Notes: a model not told the origin generated them from the letters alone. Positions 9,213 to 18,728 are shown, numbered from the stretch's first letter. The stretch: DNA of 64,000 bases from Burkholderia paludis (GCF_000732615.1 NZ_JPGL01000006.1:212381-276380); one strand, 5' to 3'. Numbers and translations are program-made.

Positions 9213-10367
9213 TCATGCCTGCCGTGCGGCGCGCAGCGCGTCGATCACGCGTTCGCGCGCGGCGCCGATCCGGTCGAGCCCGGTCCGGGCCGCCTGCCAG
9301 AACGCGGCGGCCGCTCCGGGCGCGAGGATCGTGCGGGCGGCCTCGTCCGGATCGAATCCGGCGCCGTTGACGACCCAGTCGTCGAGGTGAAGATCGCCGT
9401 ACGCGCCGAAGCCCTTGCGTTCGTAGCTGAGGTGGAACGCGGGCACGCCCTGCAGCACCGCTTCGAGCGCACCGTGCAGGCGCACCGACACGACGCGGTC
9501 GGGCGGATCGTGCGCGAGCAGCGTCCTGAGCGGTACGAGCGCGTCCCGAATGCCGATGTCGCGGTAGTACGCGGCGTCGTCGTTGCCGCGGCCGGTGCTT
9601 TGCACCGCGAACGTCACGCGACAGTGCGCGCCGACGCGTTCGATCAGCCGCGCGACCGACGCCGCGTACCGGGCGCGCTGAGCGCGGTTCCACGCCGGCG
9701 CGCGGCGCAGCACGAACGCGACGTGGCGAACATCGGCGCCGGCGCGCGCGGCGCGCTGCAGGATCGCATCGCGGCGCCGTTCGAACTCGAGCACCGCGAG
9801 ATCGGGCGCGCGCCGTGTGTTCGGGTTCGCCGACAGAAACGCGAGCGAACGGTCGTCGCGCACGAAGACGCTGTCGAACGATGCGAGCAGCCCGCGCAGT
9901 TGCGCGCGCATCGGCCATGCGTAATGCGCGGGGCCGATGCTTTGCGGCAGATACACGACGGGCTTGCCCGATGCCTTCGCCGCACGCATCTGCAGCAGAT
10001 GCCCGGCTTCGAGCTTGAGCGCCTCGACCGCATGGCGCGCGCGCAGGTAGCCGCCGCCGACGCCGGCGATCAGGTCGGCGCCGGCCAGCAGGCGGCGCAG
10101 GTCGCGCAGGCGGCCGTTCGCGCCGACGGGCAGCGGGAAGCCGGCCGCGCCGCGCAGGCGGGCCGCGCCGCGATCCGCGAGCACGGGGGCCGCGCGCACG
10201 TCGCCGTATTGCGGAAACGACGACGGATCGGCCGCGACGATCGACACGCGCGTCGTGTCTCCGAATGCTTCCTTCAGCAGCTTGACGGACAGGTCGACCA
10301 GAAGGCCGTCCCCGGAATTGCACGCGCTGTACGCATGCAGCAGCGCGACGTGGGTGGTCGACGTCAT
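9213..10367 (-). CDS. Polysaccharide pyruvyltransferase (CsaB/WcaK family)
   Basis: A 384-aa cytoplasmic enzyme expected to transfer a ketal-linked pyruvate from phosphoenolpyruvate onto a sugar of the repeat unit. Family features are the N-terminal ACNSGDGLLVDLSVKLL, the central glycine-rich GVGGGYLR, VVYLPQSIGPAH, a predicted FVRDDRSL element, and SVRLHGALEAVLQGVPAFHLSY near residue 300. The start at 10367 is preceded by AAGGAG at proper spacing and overlaps the glycosyltransferase stop as ATGA, so the two genes are translationally coupled. A pyruvyl group would give the polymer negative charge. Confidence 0.9.
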   Translation of the reverse strand: MTSTTHVALLHAYSACNSGDGLLVDLSVKLLKEAFGDTTRVSIVAADPSSFPQYGDVRAAPVLADRGAARLRGAAGFPLPVGANGRLRDLRRLLAGADLIAGVGGGYLRARHAVEALKLEAGHLLQMRAAKASGKPVVYLPQSIGPAHYAWPMRAQLRGLLASFDSVFVRDDRSLAFLSANPNTRRAPDLAVLEFERRRDAILQRAARAGADVRHVAFVLRRAPAWNRAQRARYAASVARLIERVGAHCRVTFAVQSTGRGNDDAAYYRDIGIRDALVPLRTLLAHDPPDRVVSVRLHGALEAVLQGVPAFHLSYERKGFGAYGDLHLDDWVVNGAGFDPDEAARTILAPGAAAAFWQAARTGLDRIGAARERVIDALRAARQA

Positions 10368-11611
10368 GTCGGCTCCTTGTGAACGAGACCGCGGTAGAGA
10401 ATGAGCGTGCGGCGAACCATCGCCGCGGCGGAATAGCGTTCGACGGCCGCCGCGCAATTCGCGCGCATCGCGCGGCGCAGCGGCGCATCGCCCGCCAGCG
10501 TGACGACGGCGTGCCGGAAATCGGTCGTGTCGTCGTCGTTCGGCACGACGAGGCCGATCCCGGCCGAGCGGATCAGCTCGGCGGCGCCGGCCACGCGCGA
10601 TGCGACCGTCGGCACCTGCGCGGCCATCGCCTCGAGGCACACGTAGGGAAAGCCTTCGTAGCGGCTCGGCAGCGCGAACAGGTCGAACGCGGAGAAGTAG
10701 CGGGCGGCGTCGCGAAGCGGGCCGACGACGCGCAGGTTGCGCGGCACGTCGTCGGCTTCCGGGCCCGCCGCCGTGCTGAAATCGCCGGGGCCGATCGCCG
10801 CGAACTGCACGGCGTCGCCGCACTGCCGGAAGACGCCGCGCGCGATCCGCACGAGGCGGTCGATGCCTTTCTGGTGGTCGAAGCGCCCGACGAAGCCGAC
10901 GACGATCGCGTCGTCCGGCAGGCCGAGCGCGCGCCGCGCGTCGGCGCGCGGCATCGGCGCGGCAGGCGGCACGCCGTTGACGATCGTGTCGATGCGGTGC
11001 GCGGGAATGCCGAGCGCGTCGTGCAGGTGCGCGGCTTCGTCTTGCGACACCGCGATGATCCGGCTCGTGCACGCGCGGCCGAGCAGGCGCTCGATCGCGC
11101 CGTAGAAGCGGCGCTGCCGGGCGCTCAACAGCGGGTTGAGCGTGTAGACCGCATGCGGCGTGTAGACGTGCCGCCACGGCCCCGCGCACAGCCGCGCGAT
11201 GGCGCCCGCTTTCGAGCTGTGGCTGTGCACGATGTCGGGGCGGATGCTCAGCAGCAGCCGGTAGACGTGCAGGACGGCGAGGGCGTCGCGCCAGCCGACC
11301 GCGCGTCGCATCGGCGCCCGGTGAACCGACTTGCAGCGCGCGAGCACGCGCGCGTCGAGGATCGACGCGTCGAAGCGCGGCCCGTCGGGCACGATCAGGT
11401 GGAGCTCGACGCCTTCGATGGCGTGCAGCCCGTCGATCAGGCTGGCGAGATGGACCGCCACGCCGCCGGCCGCCGCTTCCGCGACGAGCACGACGCGCAG
11501 CGGACGCGCGGCGGTACCTGCCGCCGCCGGGCGTGCGGCGGCATGCAAGGCCGGCCGGGAGGCTTCGAGGCGGGCGCGGCCGGGGCCGTCGATACGGGGC
11601 GTCTGGCTCAT
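10364..11611 (-). CDS. Glycosyltransferase family 4
   Basis: A 415-aa GT-B fold glycosyltransferase adding a sugar to the lipid-linked primer. The N-terminal acceptor domain includes AAAGGVAVHLASL and IVHSHSSKAGAIAR. The C-terminal nucleotide-sugar domain has VGFVGRFDHQKGIDRL and the retaining-GT EX7E motif (Glu319 and Glu327, in YEGFPYVCLEAMA). It is the only non-priming glycosyltransferase in the operon. It overlaps both neighbours by 4 bp (ATGA). The sugar specificity cannot be read. The first 35 residues are Ala/Arg-rich and may be a variable extension. Confidence 0.92.
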   Translation of the reverse strand: MSQTPRIDGPGRARLEASRPALHAAARPAAAGTAARPLRVVLVAEAAAGGVAVHLASLIDGLHAIEGVELHLIVPDGPRFDASILDARVLARCKSVHRAPMRRAVGWRDALAVLHVYRLLLSIRPDIVHSHSSKAGAIARLCAGPWRHVYTPHAVYTLNPLLSARQRRFYGAIERLLGRACTSRIIAVSQDEAAHLHDALGIPAHRIDTIVNGVPPAAPMPRADARRALGLPDDAIVVGFVGRFDHQKGIDRLVRIARGVFRQCGDAVQFAAIGPGDFSTAAGPEADDVPRNLRVVGPLRDAARYFSAFDLFALPSRYEGFPYVCLEAMAAQVPTVASRVAGAAELIRSAGIGLVVPNDDDTTDFRHAVVTLAGDAPLRRAMRANCAAAVERYSAAAMVRRTLILYRGLVHKEPT

Positions 11612-13908
11612 CGCGCACCTCCGCGTCGAATCCGGCCGGCGAACGCGCGCAGCGCGCGCATCGCGGGCGAGCCGGGGCTGCGATCGTGCCGCGGCGCGTA
11701 GTCGTATTGCGTGTAGCGATAGGTGCCGTAGCGGGAGCCGTAGCGGCCCGCGTGCGTGTCGACGCCGTTGAGCAGCACGCCGCTCGCGGCGACGCCGTTG
11801 TGCGCGAGGCGCCGGGCAGCCTCGCCGAGCTCGGCGAGGCGCGTGGCGCCCGCGCGTGCGACGAGCAGGAGCGTGCCAGCATGGCGGCTGAGCGCGACCG
11901 CGTCGGTGACGGCGAGAATCGGCGCGGAGTCGATCACGACCGCGTCGTAGCGGGCGGACAGCGTATCGATCAGCGTCGCGACGCGGTCGTGCGCGAGCAG
12001 GTCGGCGGGGTTCGGCGGCAGCGTGCCGGTCGCCATGAAATCGAGATTCGGGACCACGTTCGCGTGAATCGCGTCGTGCGGCGCGAGGGCGCCCGTCACC
12101 AGCCCGGAGAAGCCGCGCTCGCGCGCGACGCCGAAATGGTCGTGCAGGTGGCCTTTGCGCAGGTCGCCGTCGATCAGCAGCACGCGCTGGCCGTTCGCGG
12201 CCAGCAGCGCGGCGAAATTCGCCGACACGAACGACTTGCCCGCACCCGGCACCGGCCCCGTCAGCAGCATCACGTTGTTGCGCGCGTCCTGCATCGCGAA
12301 ATGGATGGCGGTCCGCAGGCTGCGCAGGCTTTCGATCGCGGGTTCGTGCGGATGCGCGACGCTCAGCAGATGGGTGCCGGGCATCCGCGCGTCGAGCTGT
12401 CGAGCGATCCGGCGCTGCGCCGGGGAGTCGGGGATCGTCGCGTAGACGCTCAGGCCGAGGTGCCGCTCGATTTCATCGGCATGGCCGATGCCGCCGAACA
12501 GGAAGCTGCGGGCGAACGCGAGCGACGTGCCGAGCAGCAGGCCGAGCAGCGCGGCGGCGCCGATCACGACCGGCCGGTTCGGACGCACGGTTTCCTCGGG
12601 TACGACCGGCGCATCGACGAGCCGTACGCTGCCGGTGCGCCCGGCCTTCACCAGCTCGAGCTGCTGCGCGTTGGCGAGCAGCGCCGTGTAGAGATCGGTA
12701 TCGACCTTCACGTCGAGCATCAGCCGCACCGCATCCTGCTGGAGATCGGGCAGGCGCTTCACCTGGCGCTCGACCTGGTGCTGCTGGCCGCGCAGCGTGC
12801 CGATCTGCGCGTCGAGCGCGGCCATGTCGGGATGGCCGGGCGCGAAGCGGGTGGCCATCTCGTCGCGCTTTTGCTGCAGTTCCAGCAGGCGGGTTTTCGT
12901 GTCGGCCGCCTGCTGCAGGAGCAGCTTCGATTCCTCGGTGAGGTCGATGGTGCCGTTCGCGTTGCGCATGTTCGTATAGCGCTGCTCGGCGTGCTCCAGT
13001 TGCTGCTTCAACGCCGGCAACTGCTTGTTGAGGAACGCGAGCGATTGCGCCGCGTCGGCGGATTTGCGCTCGAGGTGCTGGCGGAGGTAGTGATCGGCGA
13101 TCGCCTGAAGCTGGGCCTGCAGGCGCTGCGGGTCCGGGCCGCGCAGCGTCGCGACGATCACGCCGGACTGCTTGACCTTCTCCTGCACGTCGAGTGCGCG
13201 GCGCAGCGTATCGATCGTCTCGGCGCGGGACTGCCGCACGAGCGCGAAGCGGGTGCCGGGATTCGCATCGAAGCGCGTGACCTCGACGACGAGCGGGCCG
13301 TCGGCGGTCGGGAACCGCTCCGCGCGACCGACGGCGCCGGTGACCGCCGCGGGCAGCGTGGCGCCGGACAGCCGGTAGCGTCCGCCGTCGAGCATCGTCA
13401 GCGCGAAGCGTTCGCCTTCGAGCGGCTTCGGCACGTCGAAGCGCGCGAGATCCACGCGCTCGTCGCCCCATGCGTAGCCGCCGATGCCGAACACGCCGGG
13501 GCGCGTGACGCCCGCGTTGAAGCGCGAGATGAAATCGCCGACGACGGGAAAGCGCTTCGGCTGAACGACGATGTAGCTGCGCAGGTCGTCGACGGCGCGC
13601 GCAACGACGAGCCGGGACGCGAGGATCTGCGCTTCGGCGGCGGCGGTCGATTTCACGTCGAACAGCGACGACACGTCGCCGAGCAGGCTTTTCGCCGCGG
13701 ATGCGTCGCCGCCGTCCTCGATCTGCACGAGGATGTCGGCCTGGTATTGCGGGTGGCTCAGGAACGCGTACAGCGTGCCGGCGCCGACGCACGCGGCGGT
13801 CACGAGCGCGATCAGCCAGCGCCGGGAGACGAGGGCGTCGACCACGGCCGCGAGGTCGATCTCGTCGGCGCGGTCGGGCGGATGCTGGGTCGAATGGGGA
13901 AGGGGCAT
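11608..13908 (-). CDS. Wzc-like chain-length regulator with BY-kinase domain
   Basis: Inner-membrane co-polymerase and autophosphorylating tyrosine kinase that controls polymer length and export. Residues 15-60 hold the first Wzz-type segment (WLIALVTAACVGAGTLYAFL). A long coiled-coil periplasmic region follows, and a second membrane segment lies near 450 (VVIGAAALLGLLLGTSLAF). The kinase domain has Walker A PVPGAGKS near 552, Walker A' VLLIDGDLRKGHLH and Walker B VIDSAPIL. The tail carries the autophosphorylated tyrosine cluster at about 718-740 (YGSRYGTYRYTQYDY). The 766-aa length is normal. It follows the cognate phosphatase by 4 bp. Confidence 0.94.
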   Translation of the reverse strand: MPLPHSTQHPPDRADEIDLAAVVDALVSRRWLIALVTAACVGAGTLYAFLSHPQYQADILVQIEDGGDASAAKSLLGDVSSLFDVKSTAAAEAQILASRLVVARAVDDLRSYIVVQPKRFPVVGDFISRFNAGVTRPGVFGIGGYAWGDERVDLARFDVPKPLEGERFALTMLDGGRYRLSGATLPAAVTGAVGRAERFPTADGPLVVEVTRFDANPGTRFALVRQSRAETIDTLRRALDVQEKVKQSGVIVATLRGPDPQRLQAQLQAIADHYLRQHLERKSADAAQSLAFLNKQLPALKQQLEHAEQRYTNMRNANGTIDLTEESKLLLQQAADTKTRLLELQQKRDEMATRFAPGHPDMAALDAQIGTLRGQQHQVERQVKRLPDLQQDAVRLMLDVKVDTDLYTALLANAQQLELVKAGRTGSVRLVDAPVVPEETVRPNRPVVIGAAALLGLLLGTSLAFARSFLFGGIGHADEIERHLGLSVYATIPDSPAQRRIARQLDARMPGTHLLSVAHPHEPAIESLRSLRTAIHFAMQDARNNVMLLTGPVPGAGKSFVSANFAALLAANGQRVLLIDGDLRKGHLHDHFGVARERGFSGLVTGALAPHDAIHANVVPNLDFMATGTLPPNPADLLAHDRVATLIDTLSARYDAVVIDSAPILAVTDAVALSRHAGTLLLVARAGATRLAELGEAARRLAHNGVAASGVLLNGVDTHAGRYGSRYGTYRYTQYDYAPRHDRSPGSPAMRALRAFAGRIRRGGAR

Positions 13909-13912
13909 CGGT

Positions 13913-14404
13913 TCAGTCCGGAAGGCGGGAGGAAGGGGCGGGCGGCGGCGCGATGCGCGCGCACCATGCGTCGACGCCGCGCTCGATGAGCCGCAGGCTG
14001 TGCGCGAACGACGCGCGCGGGCCGAGGTACGGGTCCGGCACGTCGAAGCCGCGCCGCATGGCGTCGGGCGAGCGGCCGCCGTTGCCGAGGCGGTACACGC
14101 GGCCGCACAGCGACGGATGCCGGCGTTCGAGCCAGTGCTTCTGGTCGAGGTCGGCCGTCAGGATCAGGCCCGCGCGCAGGGCGAGCCACGACGGCAACTG
14201 GCGCGCGCGATGCGCTCCGATGTCGAGGCCGCGTTCGCGCATCAGCGCGACCGCGTGCGGATCGGCGGGCCGGCCGTCGAGCGCGCCGATGCCGGCCGAC
14301 TGCACGTCGACGCCCGGCAGCCGCGCGCGCAGCAGCGCCTCGGCCATCGGGCTGCGGCAGACGTTGCCGACGCACACGACGAGGAGCGTGGCGCCGGCGA
14401 TCAT
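13913..14404 (-). CDS. Low-molecular-weight protein tyrosine phosphatase (Wzb-like)
   Basis: A 163-aa phosphatase that would dephosphorylate the BY-kinase encoded just downstream. The catalytic P-loop CVGNVCRS starts at Cys11, with Arg17 in the CX5R motif. The general-acid loop is VPDPY with Asp124. The start at 14404 overlaps the export-lipoprotein stop as ATGA. The pairing of export lipoprotein, phosphatase and kinase is the standard capsule/exopolysaccharide arrangement. Confidence 0.94.
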   Translation of the reverse strand: MIAGATLLVVCVGNVCRSPMAEALLRARLPGVDVQSAGIGALDGRPADPHAVALMRERGLDIGAHRARQLPSWLALRAGLILTADLDQKHWLERRHPSLCGRVYRLGNGGRSPDAMRRGFDVPDPYLGPRASFAHSLRLIERGVDAWCARIAPPPAPSSRLPD

Positions 14405-15555
14405 TTGACGGCGAGCGCCGCGGCGGTGGCGCTGGATGTGACGCTCGGCAGCAGCAGGCTCAGCACGCGGCTGAAGCGCACGAGGCCGTTGCCGTCCACG
14501 TAGACGATGTCCTTCGGCTGCAGCTCGAACTCGTTGGCGAGCACCATCGAGACGGGCGAGCGGGCGTCGAGATGGAACACCTGCGGACGATCCGTGCCGG
14601 AGCCGCGGACCACGAACATCTGCGCGGCGTCGGCGGTATTGGCGTTCACGCTGCCGGCCTGCGCCAGCGCATCCGACAACGTTAGCCGGCCGTCGCGCAG
14701 CGGCCTCGCGAGCGACGGCTTGTTGACCTCGCCCATCACGTAGACGCCATAGTCGCCGCGCGCCGGCACGTGCAGCAGGTCGCCGGCCGCGAGCACGACG
14801 TCCGCCGGATTGCGGCCGTCGCGCAGCATCCGGGTCAGGTCGAGCGGATGGGTGACGCCGTCGCGCACCAGCGCGATACGGCTCTGGTCGGCCTCCGGGC
14901 CCATGCCGCCGGCCCGGCCGAGCGCCTCGTACAGCGTCATCGGCACGTCGTTGACGGGCTGGCCGCCGGGCGTGCGGACCTCGCCGTCGATGTACACCTG
15001 CTTCGAGCGGAACGACGCGATGCGCAGCGTGACCTGCGGCGCGCGGTAGACGCGCGACAGCGCGGCGGCGAGGCGGGCCTGCGCCGCGTCGGCGGTCAGC
15101 CCGGCCACCGGCACCGTGCCCGCGAACGGGAACGACACGCCGCCCTTCTGGTCGACGACGAAGCCCGCGGCGGGATCGGCCGCGCGCGGCGCGGCCTGCG
15201 GCGCGGCGCCCTGTGCGGCCGCGAGCTCGGGGTGATCCCAGACCGTGATCTGCAGCACGTCGCCCGGGCCGATCCGGTAGGCGGCCGGCGGCGCGGCCAG
15301 CAGGCCGGCTTGCGCGGCCAGTTGCCGGTCGGCCTGCGCCTTCTGCGCGCGGACGAGGCCGGTGTCGATCGTCGTGATCTCGAACGGCGGCAGGCCGTCT
15401 GCCGATTGCGTGCCGGCCGGCGGCGGCGCGTCGCTCATCCGCATGCCGGGCGCGAAGGCGCACGCGGAAAGCGCGAGGCTGGCCGCGACCATCAGCCCGA
15501 TACAGGCGCCGCGCGGGCGCGCTGTGTCATTCCGCTCGATCGGAGTGGTTTCCAT
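14401..15555 (-). CDS. Outer-membrane polysaccharide export lipoprotein (Wza/OPX)
   Basis: A 384-aa lipoprotein forming the outer-membrane export channel. The lipobox is at residues 29-32 (ALSAC, lipidated Cys32). The polysaccharide-export domain starts with YRIGPGDVLQITVWDHPEL, followed by SLBB-type repeats (VYIDGEVRTPGGQPV and VYVMGEVNKP). The start at 15555 is chosen because it gives a compact signal peptide. A longer in-frame reading upstream would run into the neighbouring gene. It lies 50 bp downstream of the priming transferase. Confidence 0.93.
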   Translation of the reverse strand: METTPIERNDTARPRGACIGLMVAASLALSACAFAPGMRMSDAPPPAGTQSADGLPPFEITTIDTGLVRAQKAQADRQLAAQAGLLAAPPAAYRIGPGDVLQITVWDHPELAAAQGAAPQAAPRAADPAAGFVVDQKGGVSFPFAGTVPVAGLTADAAQARLAAALSRVYRAPQVTLRIASFRSKQVYIDGEVRTPGGQPVNDVPMTLYEALGRAGGMGPEADQSRIALVRDGVTHPLDLTRMLRDGRNPADVVLAAGDLLHVPARGDYGVYVMGEVNKPSLARPLRDGRLTLSDALAQAGSVNANTADAAQMFVVRGSGTDRPQVFHLDARSPVSMVLANEFELQPKDIVYVDGNGLVRFSRVLSLLLPSVTSSATAAALAVK

Positions 15556-15605
15556 AAGCAGTCCTCTTGAGTAAGGCGACGCGGTGCCGGGCGGCGTCGC
15601 GCGTG

Positions 15606-17027
15606 TCAGTACGCGTTGCGGTGTATCCAGCCGTGCGTGGCGGTGGCGAAGACGATGCGCATGTCGAGCCCGAACGACCAGTTGCGCAGGTAGTAGAGAT
15701 CGGCCTCGATCCGGCGCTGCATCTTCTCGATGCGGTCGGTTTCGCCGCGCAGGCCGTTGATCTGCGCCCAGCCGGTGATGCCGGGCTTGACGCGGTAGCG
15801 ATGGATGTAGCCGTCGACGACCGTCTGGTACAGGTTGTCGTGCTCGATCGCGTGCGGTCGCGGCCCGACGACGGACATGTCGCCGCGCAGCACGTTGATG
15901 AACTGCGGCAGCTCGTCGAGGCTCGTGCGGCGCAGGAACGCGCCGACTCGCGTCACGCGGGGATCGTCCCGCGTCGCCTGCTGCACGCTGCCGGCGGTTG
16001 CGGCGTGGACCCGCATCGTGCGGAACTTGTAGATCGTGAAGGTCTTGCCGTCCGCGCCTTTGCGCCGCTGACGGAACAGCACCGGGCCCGGCGACGACAG
16101 CCGGACCGCCGCCGCGATCGCGAGCAGCAACGGCGCCGTGCCGAGCAGCGCCGCCGCGGCGAACAGGCGGTCGAACAGGGCCTTTTGCGTCAGCGCGTGC
16201 GGCGGCAACGGCGAGGCGACGAGGTTGAACGCCGGTGCGCCGACGAGATCGACCATTTCGGCGTCGAACATCGCGAGCCGGCTGACGTCGGGCATGAAGC
16301 GGATGTTGACGAGGTCGTGCCGGAACGCATCGAGCACGCTTTCGACGCCGCGTACGTCGGCGATCGGCAGCGCGATCCAGACTTCCGGAATCGCGTGCGA
16401 GCGCACGTGTTCGGCGAAGGCATCGAGCGCGTGGAAACGTCGCATGCCGTCGCCAGCAGCGTGTGCGTCTCGCGCCGCGTCCGATGCGCCCGCCACGTCC
16501 AGCATGGCGGCCGCGCGATATCCGGAAGGCGATTGCGTGATCCGGCCGAGGACGGCGGCGCCGTGCGGGCCGGTGCCGACGACGGCGACCAGCCGCTCGC
16601 CCGCATGCCTGCGCGTGAGCGTCCGGTGCACGAAGAGCCGCGACGCGACGAGTGCGACGCCGCTCGTCGCGGTCCAGAGTGCGAAGCAGGACACGGGGAC
16701 GAGCAGCGCGCCGTGCAGCGAGACTATCAGGATGACGGAGCAGGCCTGTGCGAGCAGCCACGTGCCCGACGCAACGATCGCGATGCGGCGCGTCGTGCGG
16801 CCGTACGGTGCGCGATAGAGGCCGAACGCCGGAAACAGGATCATCGCGAATGCCGCCGCGCTTGCCACGGCGGCCATTTCGACGGACCGGTGCGAGCCGT
16901 TGCCGGGGAACATCCAGGCGGCCAGTGCGGCGCCGAATGCGATGAACGCAACGTCTGCGAGACGTGCGAGCAGCCCGCGGGCTGCAGACGGCGCTTCGAT
17001 TCGCCGTTCCGCGAGTGTCGTATGCAT
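15606..17027 (-). CDS. Undecaprenyl-phosphate sugar phosphotransferase (priming enzyme, WcaJ/WbaP family)
   Basis: First gene of the exopolysaccharide operon. It starts the repeat unit by moving a sugar-1-phosphate, often glucose, onto undecaprenyl phosphate. Four N-terminal membrane helices lie between residues 25 and 135, followed by a cytosolic Rossmann-like domain (VVGTGPHGAAVLGR). A fifth membrane segment precedes the catalytic bacterial sugar transferase domain, with KTFTIYKFRTM, TSLDELPQF and SVVGPRPH. The C-terminus RIVFATATHGWIHRNAY is typical of the family. The start at 17027 has AGGGA upstream and gives 473 aa, a normal size. A longer in-frame start exists but adds a low-complexity leader. 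Confidence 0.93.
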   Translation of the reverse strand: MHTTLAERRIEAPSAARGLLARLADVAFIAFGAALAAWMFPGNGSHRSVEMAAVASAAAFAMILFPAFGLYRAPYGRTTRRIAIVASGTWLLAQACSVILIVSLHGALLVPVSCFALWTATSGVALVASRLFVHRTLTRRHAGERLVAVVGTGPHGAAVLGRITQSPSGYRAAAMLDVAGASDAARDAHAAGDGMRRFHALDAFAEHVRSHAIPEVWIALPIADVRGVESVLDAFRHDLVNIRFMPDVSRLAMFDAEMVDLVGAPAFNLVASPLPPHALTQKALFDRLFAAAALLGTAPLLLAIAAAVRLSSPGPVLFRQRRKGADGKTFTIYKFRTMRVHAATAGSVQQATRDDPRVTRVGAFLRRTSLDELPQFINVLRGDMSVVGPRPHAIEHDNLYQTVVDGYIHRYRVKPGITGWAQINGLRGETDRIEKMQRRIEADLYYLRNWSFGLDMRIVFATATHGWIHRNAY

Positions 17028-17612
17028 GGATCCCTTTGGTTCCGTGTTGTTGGACGTTGTGTCCGATGCGGCGCGCACGGAGCGGCGCGTGCGCCGGAAG
17101 AAGGCTGGCGCATCGCCGCTGTGTCCGTTTCGCTGGCGTGCGGGCGTGGCGCTGAGACGCTGCCTGCCTGATCGGTCGGACGTGGATGTCGCTGCGACGG
17201 GGTCCGTTAGCAACTGTCAAATGCGGACGTGGCAACCAGCGACGTCGAGATCCACTCGACCGGGATCAATTTTCGGGAACCGGGGGGAAGAGATAAATGG
17301 GACGCGTATTAAATCGGCCGGGCAGGGATTAATACACGTACGAATGGTTGGTTTCGACGTGTCCCGATCGCGATCGGCAGTTGGCGCGCGCCGGCGCGCA
17401 TTCGCATCCGGGCGGCAGGTGTGGCGTGTAGCGGGGATGAGCCCGGTGGCGGGCGGCAACGCTGACAGCGGGGCACGTCCCGGCACCGTCGAGCGAGCTT
17501 GAGGGGACGCGGCAGGTGGCGCGCGGCGAATGTGTCGATCGATGTCGGCGAATGCGCGTACGCGGGCCGCGCATCGTGTGCGGGCACACGACGCGCGGTG
17601 CGTCGACGTGCG
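17028..17612. other. Long spacer upstream of the exopolysaccharide operon
   Basis: 585 bp between the priming-transferase start and the ACC deaminase stop. It must hold the exopolysaccharide promoter and possibly a long leader. The AT-rich part around 17265-17345 contains the inverted repeat listed separately. No gene is supported here. Confidence 0.55.
17304..17338 (-). promoter_or_regulatory. Inverted repeat in the exopolysaccharide control region
   Basis: GCGTATTAA (17304-17312) and TTAATACAC (17329-17337) match as an inverted repeat at 8 of 9 positions with a 16-bp spacer, in the most AT-rich part of the spacer and about 280 bp upstream of the first operon gene. It may be a regulator site; the regulator is unknown. 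Confidence 0.35.
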
Positions 17613-18629
17613 TCAGCCTTCCTGGAAGATGGCGCTGTATGCGCTCAACGCGGGCACCCCGCCCAGATGCGCATACAGCACCTTCGAGCCGGGTTCGAAT
17701 TCGCCGCGCCGTACCTTGTCGATCATGCCGTGCATCGATTTCCCTTCATAGACGGGATCGGTCAGCACGCCTTCGAGCCGCGCGCACAGTCGGATCGCTT
17801 CGAGCGTGCCGTCGTTCGGCAGTCCGTATTCCGGGCCCGCATAGCGCGTGTCGAGCACGACGTCCTGTTCGTCGATGCGGCGCCCGAGTTCGACGATTTC
17901 AGCCGTGTGCCGAGCGATGCGCGTGATCTGCGCGTGCGTCTTTTCCGGCGTCGCCGACGCGTCGATGCCGATCACGCGATCCGCGCGCCCGTCGGCCGCG
18001 AAGCCGACGACCATCCCCGCCTGCGTGCTGCCCGTCACCGAGCACACGACGATGTAGTCGAACGTGAAACCGAGCTGCGCTTCCTGCGCGCGCACTTCTT
18101 CGGCGAAGCCGACGAAGCCGAGCCCGCCGAGCGGATGCTCGGAGCAGCCGGCCGGCACCGGATACGGCTTGCCGCCCGCCTGCCGCACGCTTTCCATCGC
18201 GTCTTCCCAACTGCGGCGTATGCCGATGTCGAAGCCGTCCGCCACGAGCCGCACGTCCGCGCCCATCATCCGCGACAGCTGGATGTTGCCGACGCGGTCG
18301 TACACGGGATCGTCGTAGTTGACCCAGTGTTCCTGCACGAGCACGCACTTCATCCCGAGATGCGCGGCGACGGCCGCGACCTGGCGCGTCTGGTTCGACT
18401 GGACGCCGCCGATCGACACGAGCGTGTCCGCGCCCTGCGCGAGCGCGTCGGGGATCAGGTATTCGAGCTTGCGGGTCTTGTTGCCGCCGAACGCGAGGCC
18501 GCTGTTGCAGTCCTCGCGTTTCGCATACAGCTCGACCTTGCCGCCGAGATGCGCGCTCAGGCGCTTGAGCGGCTGGATCGGGGTCGGGCCGAAGGTCAGC
18601 GGATAACGGGGGAAACGTTGCAGGTTCAT
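17613..18629 (-). CDS. acdS: 1-aminocyclopropane-1-carboxylate deaminase
   Basis: PLP enzyme that opens ACC, the plant ethylene precursor, to 2-oxobutanoate and ammonia. The 338-aa length matches the family exactly. It starts [20 protein letters not shown]. The PLP Lys is in [11 protein letters not shown] (Lys51 by family numbering), followed by [15 protein letters not shown] and the family motif QEHWVNYDD. The late [18 protein letters not shown] carries the Glu and Leu that separate true ACC deaminases from D-cysteine desulfhydrases. It is divergent from the Lrp-type gene at 18826, the usual acdS/acdR arrangement. The product 2-oxobutanoate links it to the 2-oxo acid dehydrogenase about 2 kb away. 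Confidence 0.95.
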   Translation of the reverse strand: MNLQRFPRYPLTFGPTPIQPLKRLSAHLGGKVELYAKREDCNSGLAFGGNKTRKLEYLIPDALAQGADTLVSIGGVQSNQTRQVAAVAAHLGMKCVLVQEHWVNYDDPVYDRVGNIQLSRMMGADVRLVADGFDIGIRRSWEDAMESVRQAGGKPYPVPAGCSEHPLGGLGFVGFAEEVRAQEAQLGFTFDYIVVCSVTGSTQAGMVVGFAADGRADRVIGIDASATPEKTHAQITRIARHTAEIVELGRRIDEQDVVLDTRYAGPEYGLPNDGTLEAIRLCARLEGVLTDPVYEGKSMHGMIDKVRRGEFEPGSKVLYAHLGGVPALSAYSAIFQEG

Positions 18630-18728
18630 CGGGTCTGGTCTCCGGAAGGGCGGGGGGCACGGGAAGCGGCCTGTTCGGGACATGCCGGCAAGCGGCGTCC
18701 CGATGCAAAAATGATAGACAAGCACGCA

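Noticed and set aside
11533..13989. 818-codon plus-strand frame opposite the BY-kinase gene
   Set aside because: Antisense shadow of a clearly recognisable kinase gene; low-complexity Arg/Ala/Glu composition.
5754..17027. Cepacian (bce) gene cluster
   Set aside because: The gene set lacks the several glycosyltransferases and nucleotide-sugar genes of the cepacian clusters, so it is treated as a different polysaccharide.
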